From Claveliimonas monacensis (GTDB taxonomy: Bacteria; Bacillota; Clostridia; Lachnospirales; Lachnospiraceae), in NCBI RefSeq assembly GCF_014982975.1, contig NZ_JADCKL010000007.1:60779-124778 (forward strand): a stretch of 64,000 nucleotides of DNA, given 5' to 3'. Positions within the stretch are counted from its first letter, which is position 1. Each line of letters begins with the position of its first letter. Made by a program: the position numbers and the translations under genes. Shown here in pieces: positions 34,842 through 44,500 of the stretch. The notes beneath the pieces were generated by a model. That model was not told where the DNA came from. It worked only from the letters and a program-made list of their open reading frames with translations, and made no database searches.

Positions 34842-36106
34842 GATGCCTCCTTCACTAGTCTAAGCGGGATCTTTGCCACAAAATGGATGACCTGGCCCTC
34901 CATGCGGGAGTACACCACGCCCCCGTACCTGGCCGCCAGGGCCTGGATGGAGGCGATGCCGATGCCCTCGTGCCCGCTCTTGGAGGAGGCGCCTGCCTGG
35001 TAGGAGGCCATGGGGTCCCCCTGCCGCGTCATGTTGGCCACATTGATGATGCAGAACTCGCCTCTTTTTAGGATCGTCAGATGGATGCCAAATGACCGGT
35101 CCGGCAGCCGCTCCGTCTCGTCCAAGGCATTCTGCAGAAGGTTTCCGATGATCTTGTTTGTCTCATAGACATTGGTGGCGATCTGGGACAGGTCGTTCTC
35201 CACCGTGATCTCCAGGCGGATGCCCTCCTGCTGGGCCCGGCTCTGGAAGGAGAGGATGAGGGCGCTGACCGCGGCGTCTTTTAGGGGCAGCAGCCGGTTC
35301 ATGGCCACTGAATCCTGCAAAAGCTCCTCCAGATACTTCTCGCAGGCCTCGTAGTCCTTCCTGAGGAGCAGGCCGTGGAGGGTCTGCACGTGGAAATTGT
35401 AGTCGTGCCTCTGGGAGCGGACCACGCTCATGTAGGTCTGCATGTCATCCCGGTACTGTTTCTCCGTGCGCAGGGACTCCCTCTCCCTGCTGGCTGCCGC
35501 CACCAGGCAGAAAAGCCGCAGGCCTCCGAAGAAGGCGAAAAGGGCGAGGGCTGCCGTGGGCAGAGAGCATTTTCCCAGGACGGGGAGCGACAGGCACAGG
35601 CCAAAGGCTGCAAAGAGCAGCGCACGCCTCCCCGGCCTGTCCCCATCCTGCGTCCCCTCCTTACAGAAGTACTGCTGCCAGCCTTCCTCCGGGAACTCCC
35701 GGGACAAATAGGCCAGGCCTGCGCAGACCCCCAAAAAGGCCATCAGCGCCAGCATCACCCGGAAGAAGGGGGAGAGGTAGGAAATCCCAAGGAGCGCCTC
35801 CGCCACCACCCGCAGCATGCCAAAGCAGCCGCAGGAGAGGGAGACAGCGGCCAGGATATCGACCAGGGATTTCTCCTGCTCCGCCCCATGGCGCAGTAGC
35901 ACCGCCATGTAGGAGGCCAGAAAGAGAAGGCAGGCCACGCTGCCTAGCCGTATCCCTGCGTCCAGGCACCAGGCCAGCCCGCAGACGGCTCCGCCTATAA
36001 AAGAAAGTACCAGGCTGCGCCCTGCTCTCTCCCTCTCCCAGCGCAGGGCCGCAAAGCATGACACGGCCCCGCCCAGTCCAAGAAGTGCATAATCGGCGAT
36101 CAGCAT
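34838..36106 (-). CDS. GHKL-domain membrane histidine kinase (AgrC/ComD-like)
   Basis: Predicted 422 residues. The N-terminal 205 residues hold six or seven membrane helices, the polytopic sensor of peptide-sensing kinases. The phospho-acceptor His234 lies in RSQRHDYNFHV. ATP-binding parts are the N box IIGNLLQNALDE and G box GHEGIGIASIQALA. Together with the LytTR regulator this is the usual quorum-type pair, but no peptide precursor or AgrB-like protease is visible in the cluster. It starts 62 bases after thioredoxin. Confidence 0.88.
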   Translation of the reverse strand: MLIADYALLGLGGAVSCFAALRWERERAGRSLVLSFIGGAVCGLAWCLDAGIRLGSVACLLFLASYMAVLLRHGAEQEKSLVDILAAVSLSCGCFGMLRVVAEALLGISYLSPFFRVMLALMAFLGVCAGLAYLSREFPEEGWQQYFCKEGTQDGDRPGRRALLFAAFGLCLSLPVLGKCSLPTAALALFAFFGGLRLFCLVAAASRERESLRTEKQYRDDMQTYMSVVRSQRHDYNFHVQTLHGLLLRKDYEACEKYLEELLQDSVAMNRLLPLKDAAVSALILSFQSRAQQEGIRLEITVENDLSQIATNVYETNKIIGNLLQNALDETERLPDRSFGIHLTILKRGEFCIINVANMTRQGDPMASYQAGASSKSGHEGIGIASIQALAARYGGVVYSRMEGQVIHFVAKIPLRLVKEAS

Positions 36107-36168
36107 GGTACCTCCTCCTTCGTTTGTGATCGTTGTCTTAAATCTGTTTTAGTATAGCATCCCCTCTG

Positions 36169-36507
36169 CTACTTTTCAATCGTTTCATCATGGTACAAAA
36201 GCTCTGCCAGCTCCCTGTGGATCCTCTCTGTGTCCATGCCGCCTACGGACTGGTGGACCACCTGCCCGTTGTGGAAATAGCGGAAGGCCGGGATGCCCAT
36301 GATCTTGTATCTCCTGGCCAGTTTCCGGTACACAGACGTGTTCACCTGGATGAAGCGGATGAACGCCATATCGTCCGCCACCTCCCGGTAGTAGGGAGCC
36401 GTGCCGACGCAGGCCCCGCAGTTGTCCCCATAGAAATCCACCATCACGTACTCTGCGCCTTGTACCAGCTGGTCAAAATTTTCCTCTGTCGCTTCTATCA
36501 CTGCCAT
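36169..36507 (-). CDS. thioredoxin-like protein
   Basis: Predicted 112 residues with the thioredoxin fold. The active site reads DNCGACVGTAP, Cys30-Gly-Ala-Cys33 instead of the usual CGPC, and the cis-Pro is in MGIPAFRYF (about 73). No signal peptide, so it is cytoplasmic. It starts 4 bases after the trigger-factor-like gene stop, a strong sign of joint expression. The CGAC site should shift its redox potential; it may handle Cys in the exported proteins before or during export, but this is inference. Confidence 0.88.
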   Translation of the reverse strand: MAVIEATEENFDQLVQGAEYVMVDFYGDNCGACVGTAPYYREVADDMAFIRFIQVNTSVYRKLARRYKIMGIPAFRYFHNGQVVHQSVGGMDTERIHRELAELLYHDETIEK

Positions 36508-36511
36508 CTTC

Positions 36512-37429
36512 TTACACCTCCAGATATGTATTGGCCTCTCTCATCAGCATATGGAATGTGTGCTCCTGGAGCTTCACGCTCTTAAATATCTCAAAATCCG
36601 CCTGTTTCTTAAGCTCCTCCACATCTTCCTTTCTCTCTGCCGCCATCTGCCGGACCATCTCTTCCATGTCCTCCTCTGTGACAGAAAAGCCGTCCTTCTC
36701 ACAGAAATAGCAGTAGATGACATTGGGAAGGTAGTATTTCTCCTGCTCCTGTTCCATGACCTTCATAGTCTCCTCCTCTGTGAGGGATGTGCCGTCCGGC
36801 TGTTTCTTCGGGTCCACACCTGCCGCCTCCAGGGCGTCGTAGTGGGTCTTGGCCTGGTGATGGCACCAGGCCGCCTTCTCTGCCTCGTCCACATCGAAGG
36901 TGCTCTCCCTTAGGATCGCTTCCAGCCAGAACTGGCAGATACGGATGCTGGCCTTGTCCCGGTACGCCTGGTCGTGCTTTTCGTGGTACCAGCGCCGGTA
37001 GTCCTCCACAGTCTCCACGCCTGGCAGTCCCAAAAGGCCCACCAGCGTATCGCCCACTGTAAGGGTGCGCTTCTCCACTACCTTTTCCACCTTGAGCACA
37101 AGGGTCCTTGCTTTCAGCTGGCAGGAGAAGGTCTCCCCCTGTCTTTTGCCCAGCACGGCCTGCTCTGCCTCCTGGGCCCCCGGCAGGCTGCGGCCTGGAT
37201 AGAGGAGCACCGTGCGCCCCTCCCAGTTTCCTTTTTCATCCTTCAGACAGGTGCACTGCACGCTGTGCCCGTCCTTCACAGGCCCCTCCATCTGCTGCTC
37301 GCTGGAGTGGTCCCTGGCCAGGGCCTCAAGCTCTTCGTCGATCTGGCTCTCCGGGAAACGCCATTTCTTTAACTCCTCCGGCACCGCAAGCTGCCGGTAG
37401 TCATAACACTGTGTCAACTTTGATCTCAT
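36512..37429 (-). CDS. trigger-factor-like protein (chaperone/PPIase)
   Basis: Predicted 305 residues. The middle part (about 50-115) follows the FKBP-like core of trigger factor (VKDGHSVQCTC, ALYPG-like LLYPGRSLPGAQEAEQAVLG, GETFSCQLKA). The rest (about 120-305) is helical and acidic like the trigger-factor C-terminal arms. The ribosome-binding GFRxGKxP loop of true trigger factor is absent. It would be a cytoplasmic, dedicated chaperone, not the housekeeping Tig. It lies between the two ABC exporters and the thioredoxin. Distant homology only; family assignment is moderate. Confidence 0.6.
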   Translation of the reverse strand: MRSKLTQCYDYRQLAVPEELKKWRFPESQIDEELEALARDHSSEQQMEGPVKDGHSVQCTCLKDEKGNWEGRTVLLYPGRSLPGAQEAEQAVLGKRQGETFSCQLKARTLVLKVEKVVEKRTLTVGDTLVGLLGLPGVETVEDYRRWYHEKHDQAYRDKASIRICQFWLEAILRESTFDVDEAEKAAWCHHQAKTHYDALEAAGVDPKKQPDGTSLTEEETMKVMEQEQEKYYLPNVIYCYFCEKDGFSVTEEDMEEMVRQMAAERKEDVEELKKQADFEIFKSVKLQEHTFHMLMREANTYLEV

Positions 37430-37473
37430 CTTGTATCCTTTCCTTTCTGCTGTTCGCCTTCCGTCTGTCTATA

Positions 37474-39189
37474 TTATTTCCCCGCCTCTGCCGCCTGGTG
37501 GGCAAAGGTCCGATAGTAGTCGTTTGTCCGCAGCAGCTCCTCTGGCGTGCCGCAGGCCTCGATCTGGCCGTCGCACAGGACGATCACCTGGTCCGCGAAC
37601 ACAGTGGCGGAATAGTTGTGGGCGATGAGGATGGTGGTGCGGCCCTTCATCAGGTTGCTTAAGGCCTCTGTCACCGTCTTTTCGCTCTTCACATCCAGGT
37701 TGCTGGTAGCCTCGTCAAGGAGCAGGTAATCCGGGTTGCGCATCATGGCCCTGGCAATGGCGATGCACTGCTGCTGGCCGCCGGAGAAGTTGGAGCCGCC
37801 TGGCCCCACCTGGGCGTCAAACTGTCCCGGCGTGTCCATGACAAAGTCATAGACATTGGCCATCTTCGCCACATGGATAAGCTCTTCTTCTGTCACCTTC
37901 CGCTCCACGCCGTAGAGGATATTATCCCGCACAGTACCGGATAGGAGGGGCTTATCCTGAGACACGATGGCAAAGCTCTTGCGCCAGGCGGACAGCTTAA
38001 AGTCCTGCACATCCCGCTTTCCAAAGAGGATGGTCCCTTCTGTGGGGTCGTACATCCGCTCCAGCAGCTTAAAGAGGGTCGTCTTGCCGGCGCCGTTGGT
38101 GCCCACGATGGCTGTGACCTTGCCCTTTGGTATGGAGCAGTTCAGGTCCCGCAGCACTTTGGCGCTCTGGTAGGAGAAGTCCACGTGGTCCAGGACAATG
38201 TCCTCGTCCGCCACGTCCATCTCGCAGCCCTCCTCCTTCTCGTCAGGCACATCTAAGACCTGCCCGATCTTCTTCATGATACCCGCGTTCTGGGAGAAAG
38301 TCCCCACGCTGGTGCACAGGCTGGCGAGCCGGGTCACCGCCAGGCCGCACAGGGTGTAGAAACCGATCAGCTTGCCCACGGTCAGGTCGCCGGAGGCGAT
38401 CATGCGGCTCCCCAGCACAAAGGAGATGACGATGTTGAGGCATCCCATGACCTCCATGCCGGCAAGCTGGATCATAGACGTGTAGCTTAAAAGGATGTCC
38501 GCCTTACACTGCCTGCCAAAAAGCCCCCTGGCCTTTTTCTGCTCCTCGCCCTCCATGCAGAAGGACTTCATAAGGCGGATGCTGCGCACGTGCTCTGCCA
38601 GGTACCCCATGACAGAGGCCAGCCTTGTCCTGGCGGCAGCTCCCGCCGTGTAGGTCAGCCTTCCGTAGAGCCAGGTGATAAACACCATGACCGGGATCAC
38701 CAGCAGGCTGGCAAGAGCCATCTGGAACTGGAAATCAAACAGTTTCTGGTAGGCCACGATGCCTGCGTACACAGCGGTAAAAATATCGATGAGGAGCTGG
38801 AAATAGTTTCCCGCGCTCTCCGCGTCCGTGGTCACACGGGTCACCAGCTCATTTACATTGTCTGAGTCGTAGTAGCTGGTGGGCAGGCGCATCATCTTGT
38901 TCCACATCCGCAGCCTCACCGCCAGGTTGATCTTCTGCAGGAGCAGTCCGGTCAGGTAGGTAAAAGCGATGGTGATGCCCCCTGTGATGAGCTGGAACTC
39001 GATATAGCGGATCAGCTCGTCTGTCTTGATGGAGTTCTGGGTCCCGTCGATGATGGAGGCCGTGATCGTGATGGCCTCCACCTCCACATGGGACTTGATC
39101 ATGGAGATGACAAGTACCAGGAGGATGAGGAACCAGGGCAGCCGGATCCCCTTAAATATCTTCGTGTAGTCTTTGATCTGTCTTAGCAT
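37474..39189 (-). CDS. ABC half-exporter (membrane + ATPase), second of pair
   Basis: Predicted 571 residues: six membrane helices (about 15-310) and a full nucleotide-binding domain with Walker A GTNGAGKTT, signature NFSGGQQQC, Walker B YLLLDEATSNLD and H-loop LIAHNYSA. Start is the ATG 39187-39189, 7 bases after AGGAGG, overlapping the stop of the upstream half-exporter by 7 bases. The two probably form a heterodimer; both have a complete catalytic set. No peptidase C39 domain, so it is not a leader-cleaving bacteriocin exporter. Substrate unknown; the co-encoded repeat proteins or an associated small molecule are candidates. Confidence 0.9.
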   Translation of the reverse strand: MLRQIKDYTKIFKGIRLPWFLILLVLVISMIKSHVEVEAITITASIIDGTQNSIKTDELIRYIEFQLITGGITIAFTYLTGLLLQKINLAVRLRMWNKMMRLPTSYYDSDNVNELVTRVTTDAESAGNYFQLLIDIFTAVYAGIVAYQKLFDFQFQMALASLLVIPVMVFITWLYGRLTYTAGAAARTRLASVMGYLAEHVRSIRLMKSFCMEGEEQKKARGLFGRQCKADILLSYTSMIQLAGMEVMGCLNIVISFVLGSRMIASGDLTVGKLIGFYTLCGLAVTRLASLCTSVGTFSQNAGIMKKIGQVLDVPDEKEEGCEMDVADEDIVLDHVDFSYQSAKVLRDLNCSIPKGKVTAIVGTNGAGKTTLFKLLERMYDPTEGTILFGKRDVQDFKLSAWRKSFAIVSQDKPLLSGTVRDNILYGVERKVTEEELIHVAKMANVYDFVMDTPGQFDAQVGPGGSNFSGGQQQCIAIARAMMRNPDYLLLDEATSNLDVKSEKTVTEALSNLMKGRTTILIAHNYSATVFADQVIVLCDGQIEACGTPEELLRTNDYYRTFAHQAAEAGK

Positions 39190-40940
39190 TTTGCCGCCTC
39201 CTTCTCTGCCTGACAGGCTGCGATCAGCTCCATGAAAGCCCCGCACTTCCCATACAGGTCACTGTAGCTGCCGCACCCGGCCAGTACGCCTCTGTCCAGG
39301 ACAATGATTTGGTCCACCCGCCTGATAAGGGACAGGTCGTGGGTGACAATGATCTTCGTCTGATCTGGAAATGTATCAAAGATCGTATCCTGTACCATCC
39401 TGGCCGCCGCAGCGTCCAAAGCTGAGGTGGGCTCGTCAAAGAGGAGCACGTCTGCGCCCCGCATGAACTCCCTGGTGAGCACCAGCTTTTGCCTCTGTCC
39501 GCCGGACATAGAAGTGCCGCCTGGGGCCACCGGCGTGTCAAGGCCTGCGTCCCATTTCTCCAGGATTTCCGCAAAGCCCGTCTTGCGGGCTGCCGCCCAG
39601 ATCTCCTCATCCGGCACCTCCCGGTGGAGCCCGTAGGTGAGAGCCTCCCGCACAGTGCCGCTGAAGATATCCGCCCCCTGCTGCACGTAGCCCATGCGTC
39701 CCCGCAGCGCCTGAAGCGGGATGTCCGCCACCGATACGCCGCCTAAGGACACCGTCCCCTCCTGGGGCTCATAGAAGTGCTCCAGCAGGCTTAAAGAGGT
39801 GGTCTTGCCGCTGCCGCACAGGCCGATCACCGCTGCGGAGCTGCCCTCCGGGATGGTGAAGGACACATCCTTCAAAGCCTCCTTGTCCCCGTAGGAGAAG
39901 GAGACATGGTCAAAGCACACCTCGGTGCCGGCGCCTTTTTCTTCCCTTTTTCCTTCTTGTTCTTCCTCCTCAGGAGCCCGCAGAAGCTCCGCCGTCCGGG
40001 CCATGGCTCCCTGCACGCTTTTAAGCTTCATCCAGTAGTCGATCAGATTGCTGAAGGAAGTAGACAGCGTGCCGGAAAACATATAGAAAGCCACCCACTG
40101 CTGGATGTCAATGTCCCCTCTTTTCAGGAGCAATACGCCGAACACCATGACCACCATCACCTGGGCCATGCCAAGGAGGGTGGTGAGGGCTGTGATCACA
40201 CAGTTCAGCTTATTGACCTTCATGTTGGCGTCAAAAAGCCCGTAAGAGGTCTTCTCCCCGTTTTTCAGCTCCCGTTCTTCGTTGGTGTAGGTCTTGATGA
40301 GCATCAGGTTGCGCACCCTCTCCGCCAGGTACGCGGTCAGGCTGCCAATCTCCTTAAACACGCCGAACTGGGTCCTGTACTGCCATCTTCCCACAAAGAC
40401 TGCGTAAATAAGCTTCAGAGGAAGGAGGAGAAAGACCGACACCATCAGCCACACATTGTAGGAGGAGATGGTCTGCAGAGCTGCCGCCACATAGTAGATC
40501 GTGGGAAGAAAGCCCACCAGGAACTCCACCAGATACTCTGTCGCCGTCGTAGCGTCGTTTGTCATAGTGCTCATCAGATCCGAAGGATTGTGTCCGTCAT
40601 AGTAATCCATGCGGATGCGGAGCATCTTCTTCCAGATCACTCTCCTTATATTCCTGGCCGCCACATGCCTGGCAGGCGAGCGCAGGGCCACATCCCCGCA
40701 GAGCACCAGGGTGAACAACACATAGAACCAGACCGCGTCCACCAGAGCCTGGCTGTCCGTGCTGCCGCTCATCAGGCCCGCTGTCACCGTGGGAAGGTCC
40801 AGCATGACCCTGTTGTACAGGAAATTGCACAGGAAGGCGATGATGATCCAGTGCCACGGCAGGCGCATCTTCCGGATCACATGGAAGAAATCCTTCCAGT
40901 TTCCCCCGCCCTTGTGTCCCTCTTTTTTAACTTTACTCAC
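39183..40940 (-). CDS. ABC half-exporter (membrane + ATPase), first of pair
   Basis: Predicted 585 residues: six membrane helices up to about 330, then Walker A GLCGSGKTT, signature SMSGGQRQK, Walker B VLLFDEPTSALD and H-loop IVTHDLSL. I start at GTG 40938-40940 (VSKVKKEG), preceded by AAAGGAGAT; the frame upstream to 40991 has no SD. It follows the lipoprotein gene by 82 bases and is coupled to the next half-exporter. Both sites look active, unlike the second exporter pair at 50.5-54.0 kb. Confidence 0.9.
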   Translation of the reverse strand: MSKVKKEGHKGGGNWKDFFHVIRKMRLPWHWIIIAFLCNFLYNRVMLDLPTVTAGLMSGSTDSQALVDAVWFYVLFTLVLCGDVALRSPARHVAARNIRRVIWKKMLRIRMDYYDGHNPSDLMSTMTNDATTATEYLVEFLVGFLPTIYYVAAALQTISSYNVWLMVSVFLLLPLKLIYAVFVGRWQYRTQFGVFKEIGSLTAYLAERVRNLMLIKTYTNEERELKNGEKTSYGLFDANMKVNKLNCVITALTTLLGMAQVMVVMVFGVLLLKRGDIDIQQWVAFYMFSGTLSTSFSNLIDYWMKLKSVQGAMARTAELLRAPEEEEQEGKREEKGAGTEVCFDHVSFSYGDKEALKDVSFTIPEGSSAAVIGLCGSGKTTSLSLLEHFYEPQEGTVSLGGVSVADIPLQALRGRMGYVQQGADIFSGTVREALTYGLHREVPDEEIWAAARKTGFAEILEKWDAGLDTPVAPGGTSMSGGQRQKLVLTREFMRGADVLLFDEPTSALDAAAARMVQDTIFDTFPDQTKIIVTHDLSLIRRVDQIIVLDRGVLAGCGSYSDLYGKCGAFMELIAACQAEKEAAKC

Positions 40941-41022
40941 TGTCGTATCTCCTTTCAGATCCCGTATATGAAAAGACGGCAGACAGAACATTCTTTTTTT
41001 CTGCCCGCCGTCCGGAAGGTGC

Positions 41023-41568
41023 CTAATAATCTGTCAGTCCGTAAGAGCTCTTCATCATCTCCGCATAGTCCTCCACTGTGTCACCGGACATAGCCCCCTG
41101 GGATGACAGGGTAATGATGGTCGCCTGGAGTGTGTCGCCGTCCATCACCGAGTAGAGTACATTGCCCTCCTGCGTCACCTGCTGCCCCTGGGAGGTGTAG
41201 AACTGGGCCAGCGCCTGGGCGGACGCCTCGTCCGGCGTCACGTAGTAGTCGTATTCCGCCGCGCCCTCCCCGTCCTTGGCGTAGATGATCTGGTATACAT
41301 TCGTAGCGGTATAGCCAAAGTTCTTCATATCTGACAGAAGCTTGCAGCTCTCATCCCCCTTCAGCACAAAGCGCTGGTCAAAGTCCAGATCCTGGGGGTC
41401 TGTGTAAGTATAAGTGTCCGTCATGGCAAGGCTGAAATCCTTGTCCACCGTTGTCTCCTGCCCCGCGTCTCCCGCGTCAGAGCTCCCTTTGTCTTTGCCG
41501 GCGCCGCAGGCTGTGGCCGCCAGGCCAAGGGTGAGACAGAGCAGGACTGTGATCAGTTTCTTCTTCAT
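41023..41568 (-). CDS. lipoprotein with one copy of an unrecognised repeat module
   Basis: Predicted 181 residues. A lipoprotein signal (MKKKLITVLLCLTLGLAATA, lipidated Cys21) is followed by a short Ser/Asp/Gly linker and a single module (45-181) that also occurs five times in the upstream protein. It contains DTYTYTDPQDLDFDQRFVLK and YQIIYAKDGEGAAEYDYYVT. It is outside the membrane. The start overlaps the stop of the large protein by 4 bases (ATGA), so the two are translationally coupled. No known domain recognised; I do not assign a function. Confidence 0.8.
   Translation of the reverse strand: MKKKLITVLLCLTLGLAATACGAGKDKGSSDAGDAGQETTVDKDFSLAMTDTYTYTDPQDLDFDQRFVLKGDESCKLLSDMKNFGYTATNVYQIIYAKDGEGAAEYDYYVTPDEASAQALAQFYTSQGQQVTQEGNVLYSVMDGDTLQATIITLSSQGAMSGDTVEDYAEMMKSSYGLTDY
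41026..41436 (-). repeat. repeat module L (lipoprotein copy)
   Basis: Residues 45-181 of the lipoprotein. Key anchors: DPQDLDFDQRFVL, YAKDGEGAAEY and a C-terminal VEDYAEMM. Closest to module 5 of the large protein, which shares DPQDLDFD. Confidence 0.7.
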
Positions 41569-44500
41569 CTTGTTTCCTCTCCTTCCTTATATTCCTCAAG
41601 CTGTTCTATCTGTTGCATCCATCCTGTGTATCCCTGCAAGGAGGCCTCAAAGGCCGGCTGTCCGGCCGGCAGGGCGCTGATGCGCTCCGCCAGCTTTTCC
41701 GGCTTCATCCTCTGGCAGAAGATATGATCTCCCGCCACGATACACCGGTACTGGGCCACCGCCTGGCCATCCTTCGCGTAAAGGATTTCGTACACCTGGG
41801 TCACCGCTATCTGGCGCTGGCCTGCCACCTGGGCCGCCAGGGCGCTCCGGGCATCTCCCCGGAACACAAGCCGCGTGTCAAAATCCAGATCCTGGGGATC
41901 CGCAAAGCCAAGTCCCCCGGCGATCAGAAGCTCCTGAGGCGCTGCTGTGCTGCCGGATATCAGCCGGTCCGCCGCATCGTCAAAGTCCGCATCGCTCCAC
42001 TGTGCCGTGCTGCCGACCGCCAGCGCTGTCCCGGCGGACTCTCCGGCCATCCCGCCGTCTGCCGCTGTCTCACTGCCGGCCCCGGCCGCCGCTCCTGCTG
42101 CTCCCGTCCCGTCAGTTCCTGCCGGCACGCTGCCCGCCGTGGAGGGATCAAATGTCTCTGCCTGGGCCCCGCTGTCTCCGCTCTGGCCTGCCTCGCTCTG
42201 GCCATCCGCCTGCTGACTGTCTGCCTGCTGACCATCTGCCGCCTGGCCTGCATTTCCGGCTGCCGCCGGGTCAAAGCCCTCCTGCTGGCCGGTCTCCCCT
42301 GCGACGACTCCTGCGTCTGCCGGATCAAAATCCTCCGCCTCCTCGGCGGCCCGGGCCACGCTCTCAGCCTCCGGATCCAGAACGCCCGTCACGGGGATCA
42401 CCGGCGTGAGCTCCGGCTCCGCCCACTGTGCGTCGCCCGTCTCCAGCAGTCCCTCCGCCTCGTAGAGCAGGCGGTTCAGTTTTGCCTGGGGTAACGACGC
42501 GCAGGAGACTGTGGCTGTGCCTGTGTCCGCCGTCACTTCGGTCATGCCCATGTCCAGGAACAGAGCTTTCAGATATGCCTCCGGGGTAGGCTCCTCCAGA
42601 TAAGCCGCATACATATCGATCGTCTCCTGTATACTGTCACTGGTAACCAGGACGGCGTCTCCAGATACCAGGGTTCCCATCCCCATAGCTTCTGTTAAAT
42701 CTACTGCCTGACTCTCATCTGCCATGCCGTATATCTTCACTTCATATACAGCTTTTCCGTCCAGACAGTACATGATCTCATAATAGTTCTGCGCTGTATA
42801 TCCCTGAAGCGGCGCTGCCCACGGGCAAGTGGAGTCACCGTATATCACATATCTCGTATCATACACCAGATCTTGCGGCAGCACCTGCGCTTCATCGTAC
42901 GTGTAGCTGTCGCTCACTTTCACGCTGAACGCCTCTTCCGGCGTGGTGCCTGTCAGGCCGCCTGATGGCTGCTGAGGTTCTTCTGGCTCCTCTGTCTGGC
43001 TTTGCTGAAATTCTTGGTAGCCATCAGTCTCCATCAGGCCTTTCATATATCCTTCCACTGTTCCGTCCTGGGAATAGGCCGGGATCATCATCTCCAATAT
43101 AGACAAATCCCATTTCAGGACCGCTGCATTGTCATAGGTCACCACTTCTCCCATGGTACCGTTGTAGGTTGCGCTAATCTGTCCCGCATCCGTCTCGCTT
43201 GCCCCGTCATAGCAACGGTAGGCATCCACGATTTCTCCGTCTGCGAGATAATAAATATCGTATATCCCATTGACGGTACTTCCTATATACCCTGCTGCCG
43301 TAACCGCTCCACTGTCCTCTCCGGCATATAATACGTATCTCTTATCATACGCCAGTCCTTTCGGATCTTCAAAGCTATACTGGTCTGTAACCTTTATTGG
43401 GAATGTCTCCTCCGGCGTGGTCCCTGTCAGTCCGTCTGACGGCTCCCCCGGCTCCTCTGCCGGGTTGGGATTGCGAAAATACTGGTAGCCCTCGTTCTCG
43501 CAAATGGCCGCCATATACGCCTCCGGGGTCGCCTCGTCCGCGTAGCCCATCTGCACATACATCTCCATCATGCTCTTCATCATGGCAAGATCCATGTTGA
43601 TACAGGCCACCCTGCCTGTGACTTTGACTTCTCCCATGCCGCCGTACATGCTCTCGATCTGGGCTGCGTCATCTGCACTGGCCGCGTCATAGCACCGGTA
43701 TACAGCCGCCAGTTTCCCATCTTTCAGGTAATAGATCTCATAGACTCCATTGACCTGACTTCCGATCTGACCTGCTGCGGTGACCGCCCCGCTGCCCTCT
43801 CCGCCGTAGAGCACATATCTTGTATCATACTCCAATCCTTCCGGATCTTCAAAGGTATATTTGTCTGTGATCTCCACCGGGAAGGTGCTGTCCGCCGTCG
43901 CCAGAGCTTCCTCCAGCTTGTCGGTAAGCTGCTCATCCGTCACGGCCACGCTCGTCTCCCCGGAGGGATCAGGTGTATCCGGGTCGTCCGGCTCATCCGG
44001 CTGGTCAGGTCCTTCCGGGCCTGACGGAGTGTCCCCTCCCGGTGTATTTCCTCCGGGCGTGTTGCCGCCCGGTGTGGTTCCGCCTGGAGTAGAGCCGCCC
44101 GGCGTACTTCCTCCGCCTCCCCCGCCATTGCCGCCGTTTCCAGAGGATGCCGGCGGCTGGTACTCGCTCATGCCGCCGAAGTAGAATTGCATGCCGAGGT
44201 AAGCTGCCGGAGTCTCGGACTTGATAACGCCCTGATCGTAATATGTCCGGATCGAAGTCTGCACGTAGTCTCCTGATGAGTACACATACACGACATCCCC
44301 CCAGCGTCCGGCGCTCTGTCCGCCTCCATTATATACTCCCGCATAGGCCGAAGCCATCCTCTGTGCCTCCGCCTCGCTACTCATGACGTAACAGACATAT
44401 TCGCCTGCCGCCTGGCCCCCCTTCGCATAAAGGACCACATACGCTTCTTTGCAGCTATACCCCTGCGCATTCGCTCTTTTGGCCGGGATGCAGTCGGAGC

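Noticed and set aside
44019..44108. Short tandem repeat that might be a CRISPR-like or intergenic repeat array
   Set aside because: It is in frame and encodes TPGG spacers of the large surface protein; there are no spacers and no cas genes.
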